NCBI RefSeq assembly: GCF_950023065.1
Contig: NC_088679.1
Location: 27,094,001 to 27,158,000 of the forward strand
Direction: 5' to 3'
Source: Planococcus citri
Taxonomy: Eukaryota; Arthropoda; Insecta; Hemiptera; Pseudococcidae
Length of the DNA stretch: 64,000 bases
Under the pieces are notes generated by a model. The model was not told where the DNA came from. It saw only the letters and a list, made by a program, of their open reading frames with translations, and ran no database searches. A program made the translations under genes and the position numbers. This document shows positions 33,385-43,603 of the stretch, in pieces (position 1 is the first letter of the stretch; each line of letters opens with the position of its first letter).

Positions 33385-34576
33385 ATGAAAATTTTAATCG
33401 CGTTTGTAATCTTCATCGTCCTATTCGAAGTAAGAGAATTATTTTATAGCATTAACTATGCACATTTGTACTCTTAGGTAAATACAATTATATAAAAACT
33501 AAGCATCTAATAATAAGTGAACTTACAAAAATTTGCTTATCTTTCAGAGAATAGATTCATATCCTAGGGGACGTTACAATTCTTACAGCAGACCATCGTC
33601 GTCACGTTATTACTATTCTGATTTCGATGATTTCATGTCAAATGATGGATATTTAAGCGACGATTGGTTCGACGATAATGATTTTGATGACGACTACGGT
33701 GATTCCGGAATTGTCTCATGGGGCAGCGGTAAGAGTTGTCCAAGCATCGGCCAAATATCCAACTGCTCCAGCATCAGTACATCCTGTATAAATGGTAAAT
33801 TATTCATTAATGGAGAAGAAATAAAAAACGTCAAGTCAACTGATCGCATCGACATGATTGACAATAAATTACGAGTGAATGGTAAATTTACTCGTAAAAT
33901 ACCTAAGGCAAAAAGTAATAACTTCAGTGGGGTAATTATCAACAATGTCGGTAACAATGAATTCAACAATAGTACCATGTCAAGTGATGAAGAAGAATCG
34001 GATGGAAATGAAGATTCAAGTGATAACGATAGCTCTGACGAAGAAGGAGAGGAAGAGAATGACGACAGTGATAATGATGCAGAAGACAGTGATGCGGAAG
34101 AAGAAGAAGACGATGACGACGAGACAAAAGACAGTGATGAAGAGGAAGATGAAGATAAGGCAGAAAATAGTGATGGAGAGGAAGAAGATGATGATGACTA
34201 CGACGAGGCAAAAGATGGCACTGACGAAGAAGAAGATGATGATGATGATGGCGATGAAGAAGAAAATGAAGAAGACGACGACGATGGCAATGAAAATCAA
34301 GAGGAAGAAGAAGACGATGATAATGTGGAGGAGGGTGAGGAAGAAGAGGAAGATGATTATGACGATTATTATGAAAAACAACCACCAAGTGTAATTATGA
34401 ATTTCTGCAATAATGTGTCAACTTACACGAAGAATGGAAGATTTTACGTAAACGATTACGAATTGAAAAATTTCAAGTCAACTGACAAAGTATTGATTGA
34501 ACATAATAACCTTTATGTGAATGGTAAATTTATTCGTTATATTAAGCCAAAGGTATCACATTCGCTTTACTTTTGA
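33385..34576 (+). CDS. NGK-family secreted protein G, acidic (357 aa)
   Basis: Exon 1 (33385-33429) encodes MKILIAFVIFIVLFE; donor GTAAGA. The intron is 33430-33547; exon 2 (33548-34576) begins RIDSYPRGRYNSYSRP, a Tyr/Ser/Arg start, then an Asp/Phe-rich stretch. Domain 1 (about residues 79-133) has CPSIGQISNCSS, CINGKLFINGEEIKNVKSTD and LRVNGKF. About 130 residues of Asp/Glu with Ser and Asn follow. The last domain (about 300-350) has FCNNVS, KNGRFYVNDYELKNFKSTD and LYVNGKFIRYI. AATAAA is at 34619. Its arrangement resembles gene E, but the domains are closer to those of H and I. Confidence 0.82.
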
Positions 34577-35705
34577 TCACGCATTAGAGTTTTTTATTAG
34601 AAACCATAAAAAACGACAAATAAAGAATATAGTTTCATTTTACAAACAGAAAATGAGTTCATTTCTTATTATCCAGCTCTCTTGGCGAAGACCTATCAAG
34701 AATATGATTTTGCAGAGTCTCGTTAAAAAACCTAGGTAAGCTATTTTGAATTTTAAAGGACTGCAATTATTTTAAAAAAAAATAATAACAATAAAAAAAT
34801 TAATCAACTCCAACATGTTGAATTTCTTAGTCGATTTATGGAATTTCAACTATAAAAAATCTGATGTTCAAAACAATTTGAAAGTATTTCCAATCAGTTT
34901 GAAGGGTCGAAAACAGAGTACATTCCACATTTCAGATTCCTAACTCGATTGAGTAAAATTTTGATTTTTTTTCAATTTTGGCTCAAATCTGATTTTTAAA
35001 AATTCACCAAAAATTATAAAATGCACTTCGGCTCTTTAAATTTTGGCTGATGTGATTTGCATGCTCTATCGATTCCGCTTTGTCCGATTCAAAAAATTAC
35101 CTGCCACTTGAGATACCTATGTACCTACCTATCTAGTACCTACCTCGCTTGTAAGTCCAAGTTATATTACCTGACAGAAAGTTTGTAATTTCTTCATTTT
35201 AAGTTATGTTCAATTTTATAATCTTTTTCCCAATTTTATTCCTTTTCCGTTCTATCACAAAAAGTTCAAAAAATGATGAAAACGTACTGAAGAACACCTG
35301 TTTTAACCATACTTTTCAATTTTTTGAGAGGCAAACATATTTTAGGAGTCAATACCAATAGCAATTAAGCTGGCCAAAAACATTTTTTTAACAACCAAAA
35401 TTGCAAATTTTTTACAAAAAAAAAGCTAAAACCAAAGCATTGAATTTAAAATAAAGTACCTAATACATACATTTTTGTAAAAGTAAAATGAAAAACATCA
35501 TCAACTCTGATTCAGCTGAAATTTAGCTCACTAAAAGAACATGCCACGAACACCTCAAAAACCAAATTTCGAGCCACCGAAGTTGATTTTTCGAATTTTA
35601 GCGAATTTTTGAAAACGGAGGTACCTTTATATTTATGATCCATCAACTATAATTTTCCACAAAAAAAAGTAAAGCAATTGATGAAAATATGAAAATCAGT
35701 TCGCA
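34577..35705. other. Intergenic, gene G to retrotransposon
   Basis: AT-rich sequence with no gene or clear mobile element. The last four bases before the retrotransposon (35706-35709, TATA) are its target-site duplication. Confidence 0.45.
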
Positions 35706-35709
35706 TATA

Positions 35710-35897
35710 TGTAACGTAGTTTAATCGAGATGAAACGAGAGAACAAACATACTAGAACGTTACACACAATGGAATGAATATATTTTTAGTGTTACATTGT
35801 ACAGACAGTGTACATAGCGTACATAGAGTTGGTAGGTAGGTACGAGGGGGGGTACAGGTGAGATAACATAGGTAGGTAACGAGCTTACGAGCTTACA
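35710..35897 (-). repeat. 3' LTR of the retrotransposon
   Basis: 188 bp, TGTAACG...TTACA, matching 40761-40948 with one difference seen (GAATGAATA versus GAATGAGTA). Confidence 0.9.
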
Positions 35898-35898
35898 A

Positions 35899-35911
35899 TT
35901 CTTCCCCCCTT
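35899..35911 (-). other. Polypurine tract of the retrotransposon
   Basis: On the minus strand AAGGGGGGAAGAA lies directly before the 3' LTR, the expected place for plus-strand priming. Confidence 0.7.
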
Positions 35912-36523
35912 AGAGAAAAAAGAAAATCGCGTACAATATAAAATAACAAATTAAAAAAACAATTAAATAGGATAAGCTAACCCAAGCTGAAGTACAATTT
36001 GCAAAATAAATATAATATAACATTTTTTTGTCTTTTTAAAACATTTAAATTTTTTTTTTCAAATTTTTTTTAAAAATAAAAAATCTTAAATCTAATGGTA
36101 ACTATTTAAACACATTATAAAATAAAATCATTCCAATAAACAATTTGCAAAAAAATGTACCCAAATAAATGTTGATAGAATACAACTTGAAAAAAAACAT
36201 AATAAATTTCAGCAAAATACCATTTTAAAAATGCGAAACATGACAATAATAACGTAAAATCAATAGAATAAATGCTAAAACGCATAATAAAAATGCTAAA
36301 ACGTAATTTTTTTTTTTTCAAAAAAATCAAATACAATAGTAAAATAAATGCAAAATAATGTAAAAAATGGATAAAAAACATCGCGAAAATAGCAAAAAAT
36401 AATCGAAAACAAATTAAGTAGATGATGACAAGAAATGGAAATAAAAATAATTTCAAAAATTGAGATGCATGACCAAATACATCGAAAATAAGCTTTGAAA
36501 GAAGAGAAAAAATTGAATGAAAA
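35912..36523 (-). other. Retrotransposon 3' untranslated region
   Basis: A-rich on the plus strand, between the pol stop and the polypurine tract. A 205-codon frame crossing it (36115-36732) is a low-complexity shadow and not a gene. Confidence 0.6.
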
Positions 36524-39500
36524 TCATCTTGCAGCCTGATACCTTGCTGGCTTTTTAACCTGTCTACCTGAAGAGGTTGTTTTAGGTAAGTCAAAGGTGA
36601 CTTTTTTTGACTTGGTTGACGAAAGGGGCTTAGAAACGACCGAAGGAGGTGGAGGAGGAGGAGGAGGAGGAGGAGGGGAAGGAGCTGAAGATGAAACTGA
36701 CGAATGAGGCTCAACAGCAGACAAAATTTCATCAGCTGGTAACTCTGAATAGAAACTGACCTTTTTCTTCAAGATTGGAGTTTTAGCTGTTTGGAGTTCC
36801 TCCAGCTTGGCATCGTTGATCATCTCATAAGCTGGCTTCAAACGATCGATAGATATAACATCAGATTTACCATCCCTATCAACGACAAAATACTTCCTCT
36901 TCCTCTTCCTCACCTTAAATGGACCTTCATAAGGTGCCTCCAAGGGGAGTTTTACTCGATCGAGACGAACATAAACTTTCTCACAGGTATCTAGATCAGG
37001 ATGAACAAAAATTTTCCGAGAGTCCTTCCACTTAACAGGAGTTGGAGATATTTTACGAATAGACTCACGAAGATTAGAAACAAAACGACTCTCATCCTGA
37101 ATAATTGGACTTGGCTGCTGATTGAATAACTCACCAGGGAGTATGAGAGTTCTGCCAAAAGCCATCTCAGCACAACTGACTCCCCCTTCCTCTCTAGGTG
37201 CAGCCCTCAAGGCCAGAAGGACGATCGGTAAGTTATTTATCCAATTTTTACCATAGGAGCGGAGAGCCTCCTTCAAACGTCTATGGATTCTTTCCACCAT
37301 TCCGTTAGCCTTGGGATTATAGGCGGAGGTACAGAGCTGATGAGTGCCAATTAGCCTACACAATCCGGCGAAAAGTTGACTTTGGAACTGGGCACCGCGA
37401 TCCGTTGTCACTTTAAGGGGAACTCCATACCTAGATACCCAGTTCTGGAAGAATTTCATCGCTACTGTCTCTGCCTCCATGTTCTTAATTGGAATTACCT
37501 CGATCCATCGTGTAGCTCTATCCACCATGGTGAGTAAATATTTGTAGCCTTGACAGGGTTCCAAAACCACAATGTCAAGGTGAACATGCTGGAAACGGTC
37601 AGCAGGAGGGAAAGGTTGGAGCGGAGATGTAGTATGACGAGATGTCTTAACAAGCTGACATTTGTGACAGGTTTTCGTCCAGGATTTGATGTCCCTATTC
37701 ATGTTCGGCCAGAAGTACCTCGAACCTATTTTCCTGAGAGTGGCCCTTTTCCCTGAATGATCAGTATCATGCAGCTTTGAGAAGACTTCTTGACGAAGCT
37801 TTTTTGGGATGATAGGTCGGAGTTTTCCCTTGAATTCACTGCACAAGATTGACTGATTATCATTGACAAGGACTTCCTTGAGAGTGTGCTGACGAAAACC
37901 TTCAGTACGAATTTTTCTAATCTCCTCATCCTCCTCCTGAGCGACTGCAATTTGAGTAGACAAGGGGACAGTAGACAACGAATGAACCTCAGGACGGCTC
38001 AGTGCATCAGCAACAATATTCAAGGCTCCGGTGACATGTACGATGTCAGTGGAGTACTGAGAAATAAATTCAGCCCATCTGGAACGCCTTTCGATTTTAA
38101 TGGGCTTTTTGGTAGTGAACAAGTGGCATAGAGGCCGATGGTCAGTCACAATCGTAAACGGACGACCTTCAATCATGTAGGAAAAATGATCAACTGCTGA
38201 ATACACTGCAAAAAGTTCCCTATCATAGGTACTCCACTGCTGTTGCTTATCATCGAGTTTAGCAGAGTAAAACCCAAGAGGTTGACGTTCACCATTGACA
38301 ACTTGTTCTAGGATAGCTCCGACAGCCACACCTGAAGCATCTGCGGTGAAACGGAAAGATGAAGCTTTCTTGGTAGGAAAGTGGAGTAGGACAAAATTAG
38401 CGAATGCTTGTTTGGCGCATTCGAAGTCTTTTTCCAGCTGAGGCGTCCAGGGTACCGGAGATTTGTCATTTTTCCTCGGATGACCTTTGAGGATTTCGTT
38501 GAAAGGTGCCAAGAGCTGAGCTGCATTTTTACAAAACTTCCGATAGAACCCTAGTATACCAATTACTCGTCGCAAAGCAGTGATTGTAGCAGGTTTGGAA
38601 AGCTGCTTTATGAATTCGATTCGTTCTTCAGTAGGCTGGAAAACGCCAGTTCCAATTTTATGGCCTAGGAAATTAACCTCAGAACAGAAGAAACGACATT
38701 TTTTCAAATTTATCACCAGACCAAATTGATTCAAACGCTCGAAAAGGATGCGGAGGTGTTCTAAATGTTGAGATTCGGATTCGGAAAAAACAAGGATGTC
38801 GTCCATATAACAAAAAATAAAATCTAGGCCAGAAAGCACAGCATTAATGAAGCGTTGGAAGGTAGCAGGCGCATTTTTCAAGCCAAATGGCATCCTATTA
38901 TATTCAAAAAGGCCAAAAGGCGTAATAATAGCAGTTTTTTTTATGTGTTTTTTATAAACAGGGATGTTAAAAAAAGCTCTCACTAAATCAATACACGAAT
39001 AAACATATTTACCATCTAATTTATCAGTTACGTCTCGTAGATCAGACAATGGGTTGAGTCGGCGATAATCACCTGCGATTCGTAGATCTTTCTTTTTTTC
39101 CACCACAACAAGTCCAGAGGACCACTCGCTACTCGAAGGTGAACAAGTACCAACCTCAACCATGGAATCAAATTGAGCTTTCACCTGGTCAGAAATATCA
39201 GGTCTCAGTCTGCGAACTTTGGCATGGACTGGTGGTCCATGAGTGTGAATGTAGTGGAGAACATCATGGTTAGGTTTCTCGTGGTACCTTGGAGGGCGGG
39301 TGAGGGCAGGAAAACGAGCAAGTAGATCCTTGATCCGCGAATCGTTAGGTTCACCTTGAACCAAATGTATAGCTGGGGTCCCAGATTGACGTTCGGAGCA
39401 AATAGTACTGGCTAAATTGACACCATCGTAAATGCGACGCTTCGTTAAATCAGGTATAAGATGGTGGTACTGTAAAAAGTCAGCTCCGAGAATAGGAACG

Positions 39501-39796
39501 TCAATATCAGCCACTACAAAATTCCAATAGTACTTTTTGGTTAGGCCTATGTCGACTCGAAGGGGAGAGAGGCCATACGTTGCTATAGGCGTGTCGTTCG
39601 CAGCATTCAGAGTATAATCAGCAAAAATTAATGACTCTTTTGTTAGGCCAAGGTGTTTCTTGGGCAAAATAGAAACGTCGGAGCCGGAATCGACGAGGAA
39701 TTGAAGCTTGGTACCTCTTTCATACACAAATAACCGTGGCGATTTTGGAAATTTCCCAGCTGCCGGATTCGCCACATTTTGGGCAGCATCTACTCG
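36524..39796 (-). CDS. pol: Retrotransposon pol polyprotein (about 1090 aa)
   Basis: Made as a Gag-Pol fusion by -1 frameshift; the first Pol codon after the slip starts at 39796. No ATG is needed. In order: aspartic protease with VDSGSDVSILP; reverse transcriptase with CIDLVRAF, RMPFGLKNAPATF and the YMDD catalytic motif (about residue 330); RNase H with FTADASGVAVGAIL and TDHRPL; integrase with an HHCC zinc finger (HDTDHSGK...CHKCQLVK) and D,D,E core residues in HLDIV, TTDRGAQF and NGMVERIHR; then a C-terminal tail with a run of about 12 Pro. The frame is fully open with all catalytic motifs present, so the enzyme looks intact. It acts in cytoplasmic particles and at integration. Confidence 0.92.
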   Translation of the reverse strand, partial: RVDAAQNVANPAAGKFPKSPRLFVYERGTKLQFLVDSGSDVSILPKKHLGLTKESLIFADYTLNAANDTPIATYGLSPLRVDIGLTKKYYWNFVVADIDVPILGADFLQYHHLIPDLTKRRIYDGVNLASTICSERQSGTPAIHLVQGEPNDSRIKDLLARFPALTRPPRYHEKPNHDVLHYIHTHGPPVHAKVRRLRPDISDQVKAQFDSMVEVGTCSPSSSEWSSGLVVVEKKKDLRIAGDYRRLNPLSDLRDVTDKLDGKYVYSCIDLVRAFFNIPVYKKHIKKTAIITPFGLFEYNRMPFGLKNAPATFQRFINAVLSGLDFIFCYMDDILVFSESESQHLEHLRILFERLNQFGLVINLKKCRFFCSEVNFLGHKIGTGVFQPTEERIEFIKQLSKPATITALRRVIGILGFYRKFCKNAAQLLAPFNEILKGHPRKNDKSPVPWTPQLEKDFECAKQAFANFVLLHFPTKKASSFRFTADASGVAVGAILEQVVNGERQPLGFYSAKLDDKQQQWSTYDRELFAVYSAVDHFSYMIEGRPFTIVTDHRPLCHLFTTKKPIKIERRSRWAEFISQYSTDIVHVTGALNIVADALSRPEVHSLSTVPLSTQIAVAQEEDEEIRKIRTEGFRQHTLKEVLVNDNQSILCSEFKGKLRPIIPKKLRQEVFSKLHDTDHSGKRATLRKIGSRYFWPNMNRDIKSWTKTCHKCQLVKTSRHTTSPLQPFPPADRFQHVHLDIVVLEPCQGYKYLLTMVDRATRWIEVIPIKNMEAETVAMKFFQNWVSRYGVPLKVTTDRGAQFQSQLFAGLCRLIGTHQLCTSAYNPKANGMVERIHRRLKEALRSYGKNWINNLPIVLLALRAAPREEGGVSCAEMAFGRTLILPGELFNQQPSPIIQDESRFVSNLRESIRKISPTPVKWKDSRKIFVHPDLDTCEKVYVRLDRVKLPLEAPYEGPFKVRKRKRKYFVVDRDGKSDVISIDRLKPAYEMINDAKLEELQTAKTPILKKKVSFYSELPADEILSAVEPHSSVSSSAPSPPPPPPPPPPPSVVSKPLSSTKSKKVTFDLPKTTSSGRQVKKPARYQAAR

Positions 39797-40644
39797 TTTT
39801 TTTGGTAAAACTTACACGCTGGGTCACAATTACGAGCATCTTTACCCCAGCGATGGTGATACCAACACTGGTCCCCGTACATACGTGTCCTACCGCGAGA
39901 AGCAGATCTGGAGGTGCGTCGAGGCGTCGGACTACGTTGGTGTCCTCTATATCGCGATCTACTTTCACGTTCACGATTCTCAGCCTGGATGGTATTGACT
40001 TGAGCTTGAAGATTTTTCATCATACTCAGAAGGAGATCTAATGTCGTATTGGAGGCAACTGAGTTTACTGTTGGCTGAGATACGTTGCTCTGAGTCGAGG
40101 TAGAAGCGAAAACAGCACTGGTTTGAGAGGATATTTCGTATGTCTCAAATACACGATCGGCGATTTCAGCTTGTTTGTCGAGAGTGCCTCCGGTGGCAGA
40201 TACGATTTCTCGGATTCGCTGAGGTAATTTTTTTTGCCATATTTCACGCAACAAATCATTATCAAACGTAGCACCGGCGAGATTTTTTAATTTAGTGAGT
40301 ACTATACTTGGTTTTGTACCTTCTTCGATGGTTGTATCTCTCAGAAGAGAAGTGATTTCTTGAGCTCGACTTTTACCATGGACAGAGATGAGGCGATCTT
40401 TAGCGTTTGTAAATTTCGTTTCATTAGTTTGGTCACCAATGATATCGCAAATATAGGCGAGTTGTGTGCCATCGAGATGCTGCAATAAGTTCGAGAATTT
40501 CTCCTTTTCTGTAGTTACGGAGTTCGTGGAAAAAATGTGCTCTACAGCAGAGAACCAGGTTTTCGGATCGTGTGGATTGAAATCCGGCAACGTAAATTTC
40601 ACGATTTTTGGTATAACGATCGCGTTGTCGTCGTTGGGAGACAT
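39790..40644 (-). CDS. gag: Retrotransposon Gag (284 aa)
   Basis: The capsid and nucleocapsid precursor of the element. Starts MSPNDDNAIVIPKIVKFTLP, with the LPDFNPHDPKTWF motif typical of arthropod Ty3-type Gag near the N-terminus, then a helical capsid-like region. An Arg/Ser-rich basic stretch precedes a single zinc knuckle CWYHHRWGKDARNCDPAC, a Cys-His-Cys-Cys arrangement as in CsRn1 elements rather than the usual CCHC. The stop is at 39790-39792, six bases after the frameshift heptamer begins to be read in its last codon. The start lies 116 bp inside the 5' LTR boundary. Confidence 0.88.
   Translation of the reverse strand: MSPNDDNAIVIPKIVKFTLPDFNPHDPKTWFSAVEHIFSTNSVTTEKEKFSNLLQHLDGTQLAYICDIIGDQTNETKFTNAKDRLISVHGKSRAQEITSLLRDTTIEEGTKPSIVLTKLKNLAGATFDNDLLREIWQKKLPQRIREIVSATGGTLDKQAEIADRVFETYEISSQTSAVFASTSTQSNVSQPTVNSVASNTTLDLLLSMMKNLQAQVNTIQAENRERESRSRYRGHQRSPTPRRTSRSASRGRTRMYGDQCWYHHRWGKDARNCDPACKFYQKNE
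39796..39802 (-). promoter_or_regulatory. -1 ribosomal frameshift site A_AAA_AAC
   Basis: On the minus strand the gag frame reads CAA AAA AAC GAG TAG. The heptamer A AAA AAC is in the correct register for a -1 slip, after which the ribosome reads CGA GTA GAT straight into pol with no stop. This is the canonical X XXY YYZ form. Confidence 0.85.
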
Positions 40645-40742
40645 TATGACGACAAATTACGCACTTACGTAAAAAAATTGCTCGAAAAAATTACGAAAAT
40701 CGCACAAAAATTACCCAAAAGCAAAGTTTAACAAGATAAAAA

Positions 40743-40758
40743 CTGGCAAGGGTCGCCA
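40743..40758 (-). other. Primer-binding-site candidate
   Basis: On the minus strand TGGCGACCCTTGCCAG starts two bases after the 5' LTR end. TGG pairs with a tRNA CCA end. The first eight bases TGGCGACC resemble tRNA-Arg sites of insect elements; the CsRn1 clade usually uses tRNA-Trp (TGGTGACC), so the primer identity is open. Confidence 0.55.
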
Positions 40759-40760
40759 CT

Positions 40761-40948
40761 TGTAACGTAGTTTAATCGAGATGAAACGAGAGAACAAACA
40801 TACTAGAACGTTACACACAATGGAATGAGTATATTTTTAGTGTTACATTGTACAGACAGTGTACATAGCGTACATAGAGTTGGTAGGTAGGTACGAGGGG
40901 GGGTACAGGTGAGATAACATAGGTAGGTAACGAGCTTACGAGCTTACA
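40761..40948 (-). repeat. 5' LTR of the retrotransposon
   Basis: 188 bp, TGTAACG...TTACA, the partner of 35710-35897, followed by the TATA target-site duplication. Confidence 0.9.
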
Positions 40949-40952
40949 TATA

Positions 40953-42125
40953 TACCTACCTACTGAAGTAATCTGGGGTCTTCAGCAAAATTTGACTTTT
41001 CTCCAGCAATTCCAAATCGCTCCAGAAGGCGTGTAATTATTTCTTGAGGGGAATAAATCAAAATTATGAATCGATTAGGACAGCTGAAACAAAAAACCGA
41101 GATGAAAAACTCAAATTGAAAAAAAAATGTCTAAAATCGGATATTTTTTCAAAAAAATTTTCAGACTTTCTGTACCCTACAAAGTCCTAGAATATTTCTA
41201 TTTGAGAGCGAAAAAGGGACGCAAAATTTCAATGCCTGAAAAATTCAAAACTTTAGATAATTTTCTAAAAATCTTTGGAGTTATTATATGTACCTAAGTA
41301 TGACTATTTTGTGAACATGAAGATTAAATCATACCTAGAGCGAAAATTTTTCGAATAAATTGACTCGAAAGACAGAAACACTCATTTTGATAATTTGCAA
41401 CGAGATAGAGAGCAATTGCCTATCGAGGTCGACCCCCCCCCGTCTCCCCTTCAGATAAAAGTAGATGAGTATCGATTTGGAAGGCGAAAATGGGTTGCAA
41501 TACAAATTTCTGCTTTCTACTGCATATAATTTAATTAAATTTCGATGTTTTTTTATAAAAAATAAACAGGCTTTGGAATTCGTCCAAAAAATTGAAAAAT
41601 GAAATTTGGTTCTTGAAATTTACGCTTTTGGGGTATTTTTTCATCCATCTCTGCCTGATACCAAAGTAGACGACTTTTACCCCTACTAGATACATCTACA
41701 ATTCCCAAAACTATGGGCTTGCATTTTCAAGCAGAAAAGGTGAAATATTGAGGTTTCGAAAAATACCTCTTAAATTGGCGAAAATAATCGTCATTAGTTG
41801 ATGAAAAAATACGAGTAAATAAATGAAAAAAGATCATAAATAGTCGTTTGATTTCCAAACACCTAACCTCAAAATTTACGGTGTCAAGTAATGTGACATT
41901 TACACACATCCTCTCTCAGAAAACAATTGAAAAAATAAAGAGTTTTTTGGTAAATTTTTTACACGATACCACAAACAATGGACTCAGGTGCAAGAACAAC
42001 TTTCGACAAATATCGCACCATATAGGAAACTTTTTCTATATAAACCACAAATATCTACTCACACGAGCAATACGAGCATTTTCAATCATTTTTCGGTTTG
42101 AATTTTCGAATACTTCTTTCACAAA
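40953..42125. other. Intergenic, retrotransposon to gene H
   Basis: AT-rich with a C run at 41434-41441. A TATA box candidate TATATAAA lies near 42037, 89 bp before the gene H ATG. The motif GGTGCAAGAACAA (about 41988) is shared with the gene G upstream region. No other gene seen. Confidence 0.45.
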
Positions 42126-42841
42126 ATGAAAACTTGTGTCGGATTCGTCATCTTCGTCGTCCTATTTAAAGTAACTTTGCCTATATGTACTTATTTTACG
42201 TTATTATATTATCAGTACCTACTCACCATTTACCTACATACATAAATGTATTTCAGGAAATCGATCTGTATCCTAACTGGCCAACAGATTATTACTATCC
42301 TTATTACAGTTACCCCTATAATTATTTCTACCCGAACGGTGAATATTCCAACGACAGCAGCGGTAATCAATGTCCAGTTATCAGCGAAATTACTCACTGC
42401 ACCGGTGGCATCAGCAGTTCCTGCGAAAATGGTAAATTAATAATTAATGGCAAAAAAATCAGAAACGTCAAACCAACGGATCACGTAGCAGTTATTGAAA
42501 ATAAAGTACGAGTAAATGGTAAATTCGTTTGCAAGCTACCATCGTCAAATGGTGGTAATTCTGTCAACAGTTTTCAAAATAATTTATACAGCGGAATGAG
42601 CAGCGATGATTATAGTTTTAATAACAACCTCAACAGTGGAATGACTAATAGCAATGATTGCCCACCTATATCAATGGTAGGTTGCGTTAACGTTTCCCGT
42701 AAGTGTAAAAATGGTCGATTAACCATAAATGGTAAAAAAATCAATGTTAAACTGAATCCCACTGACTATGTGTTAATTTATTACAATAATCTTTACGTTA
42801 ATAATGAATTTATCTATCATATTCCAAATGAGAATGAATAA
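42126..42841 (+). CDS. NGK-family secreted protein H (209 aa)
   Basis: Exon 1 (42126-42170) encodes MKTCVGFVIFVVLFK; donor GTAACT. The intron is 42171-42256; exon 2 (42257-42841) begins EIDLYPNWPTDYYYPYYSYP, a strikingly Tyr/Pro-rich stretch. Domain 1 (about residues 54-109) has CPVISEITHC, CENGKLIINGKKIRNVKPTD and VRVNGKF. After an Asn/Ser/Gly linker, domain 2 (about 150-204) has CPPISMVGCVNVS, CKNGRLTINGKKI and LYVNNEF. There is no acidic tract and no C-terminal CNGC-type domain, so H and I represent a compact two-domain form. Probably secreted; function unknown. Confidence 0.82.
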
Positions 42842-43603
42842 AAAACTAGTTTTTGTACCATTGACAAAAAACGACGAATGAATAATAATTTTACAAGCAC
42901 GAAATAAGCTCACTTATTTCATTTATTTAAACAACCTCCATTTCGTTCCTTTTGGCTCTAAAGCAAAATTTGAGGGGAAAAAATGTGAATTTCAATAATA
43001 TTTCTATCAATTTCCATCATAAATTCAAACGAATCCATGTGCTTCAAGCTTCAATTTAGCAGTTTGTCTTAGTTTGGCAATGTGTACCTAATTTATTCCC
43101 TCAGTTAAAAATTTTTTGAAAATGTCCTATTTTAGTGTCTGAATCTTTCTAATCTAAATGACCTGCTCGGAGAGAAAAAACTTCCCTCACTACTTCAAAT
43201 AATGTTGGACTTCTTGTATGGACTCCCCTCCCCTCTTCACCAAAAAAATTAAAAAAGTAGGTACAATTTCAAGACGACGCAATTTTTTTGAAAATCTTTC
43301 ATTTCTGATAGAAAATTTTCTAAATAGATAATGCTTTTTTCAAGAAAAATCCTCTTTGGTCTCCTAATACAATGTTGGTCTCCCCTCCTTAAATCTATAT
43401 GTTGGCTAACTAGTAACTACCTACCCATTTGAAAAAAAAAATTGTCATATTCCTCGTGACATTGCAATTAGACACAAGTGTACGAACATACGACCATGCA
43501 TTTCAAAGTCACCTACTCATTACTCACTAAACAGCTACCACCCAGACCAACCTAATGATTTTTTCGCTGCCAACAGTAAAAACTTGACATTAAATTTCAC
43601 GAA
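42842..43603. other. Intergenic, gene H to gene I
   Basis: AT-rich; no gene or element recognised. Confidence 0.45.

Larger units (their letters stand above)
35710..40948 (-). mobile_element. Complete Ty3-type LTR retrotransposon, CsRn1-like
   Basis: A 5239-bp element on the minus strand: two 188-bp LTRs, gag, pol in the -1 frame, primer-binding-site and polypurine candidates, and a 4-bp duplication TATA on each side (35706-35709, 40949-40952). The domain order protease, reverse transcriptase, RNase H, integrase is that of Ty3/gypsy. The Gag zinc knuckle is of the unusual Cys-His-Cys-Cys type that marks the CsRn1 clade. There is no env-like frame. The LTRs differ at one base that I noticed, and both long frames are open, so the insertion is recent and may be functional. 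Confidence 0.9.

Noticed and set aside
33945..34394. Frames of Lys/Arg/Met or His/Leu runs overlapping gene G, and 25528-25857 over gene D
   Set aside because: Out-of-frame readings of GA-rich acidic codons.
36115..36732. 205-codon minus-strand frame at the end of the retrotransposon
   Set aside because: Low-complexity Leu/Phe frame across the 3' untranslated region and the pol poly-proline region in another frame; no env-like features.
39708..40041. Plus-strand frames opposite gag and pol
   Set aside because: Antisense shadows of strongly supported retrotransposon frames.
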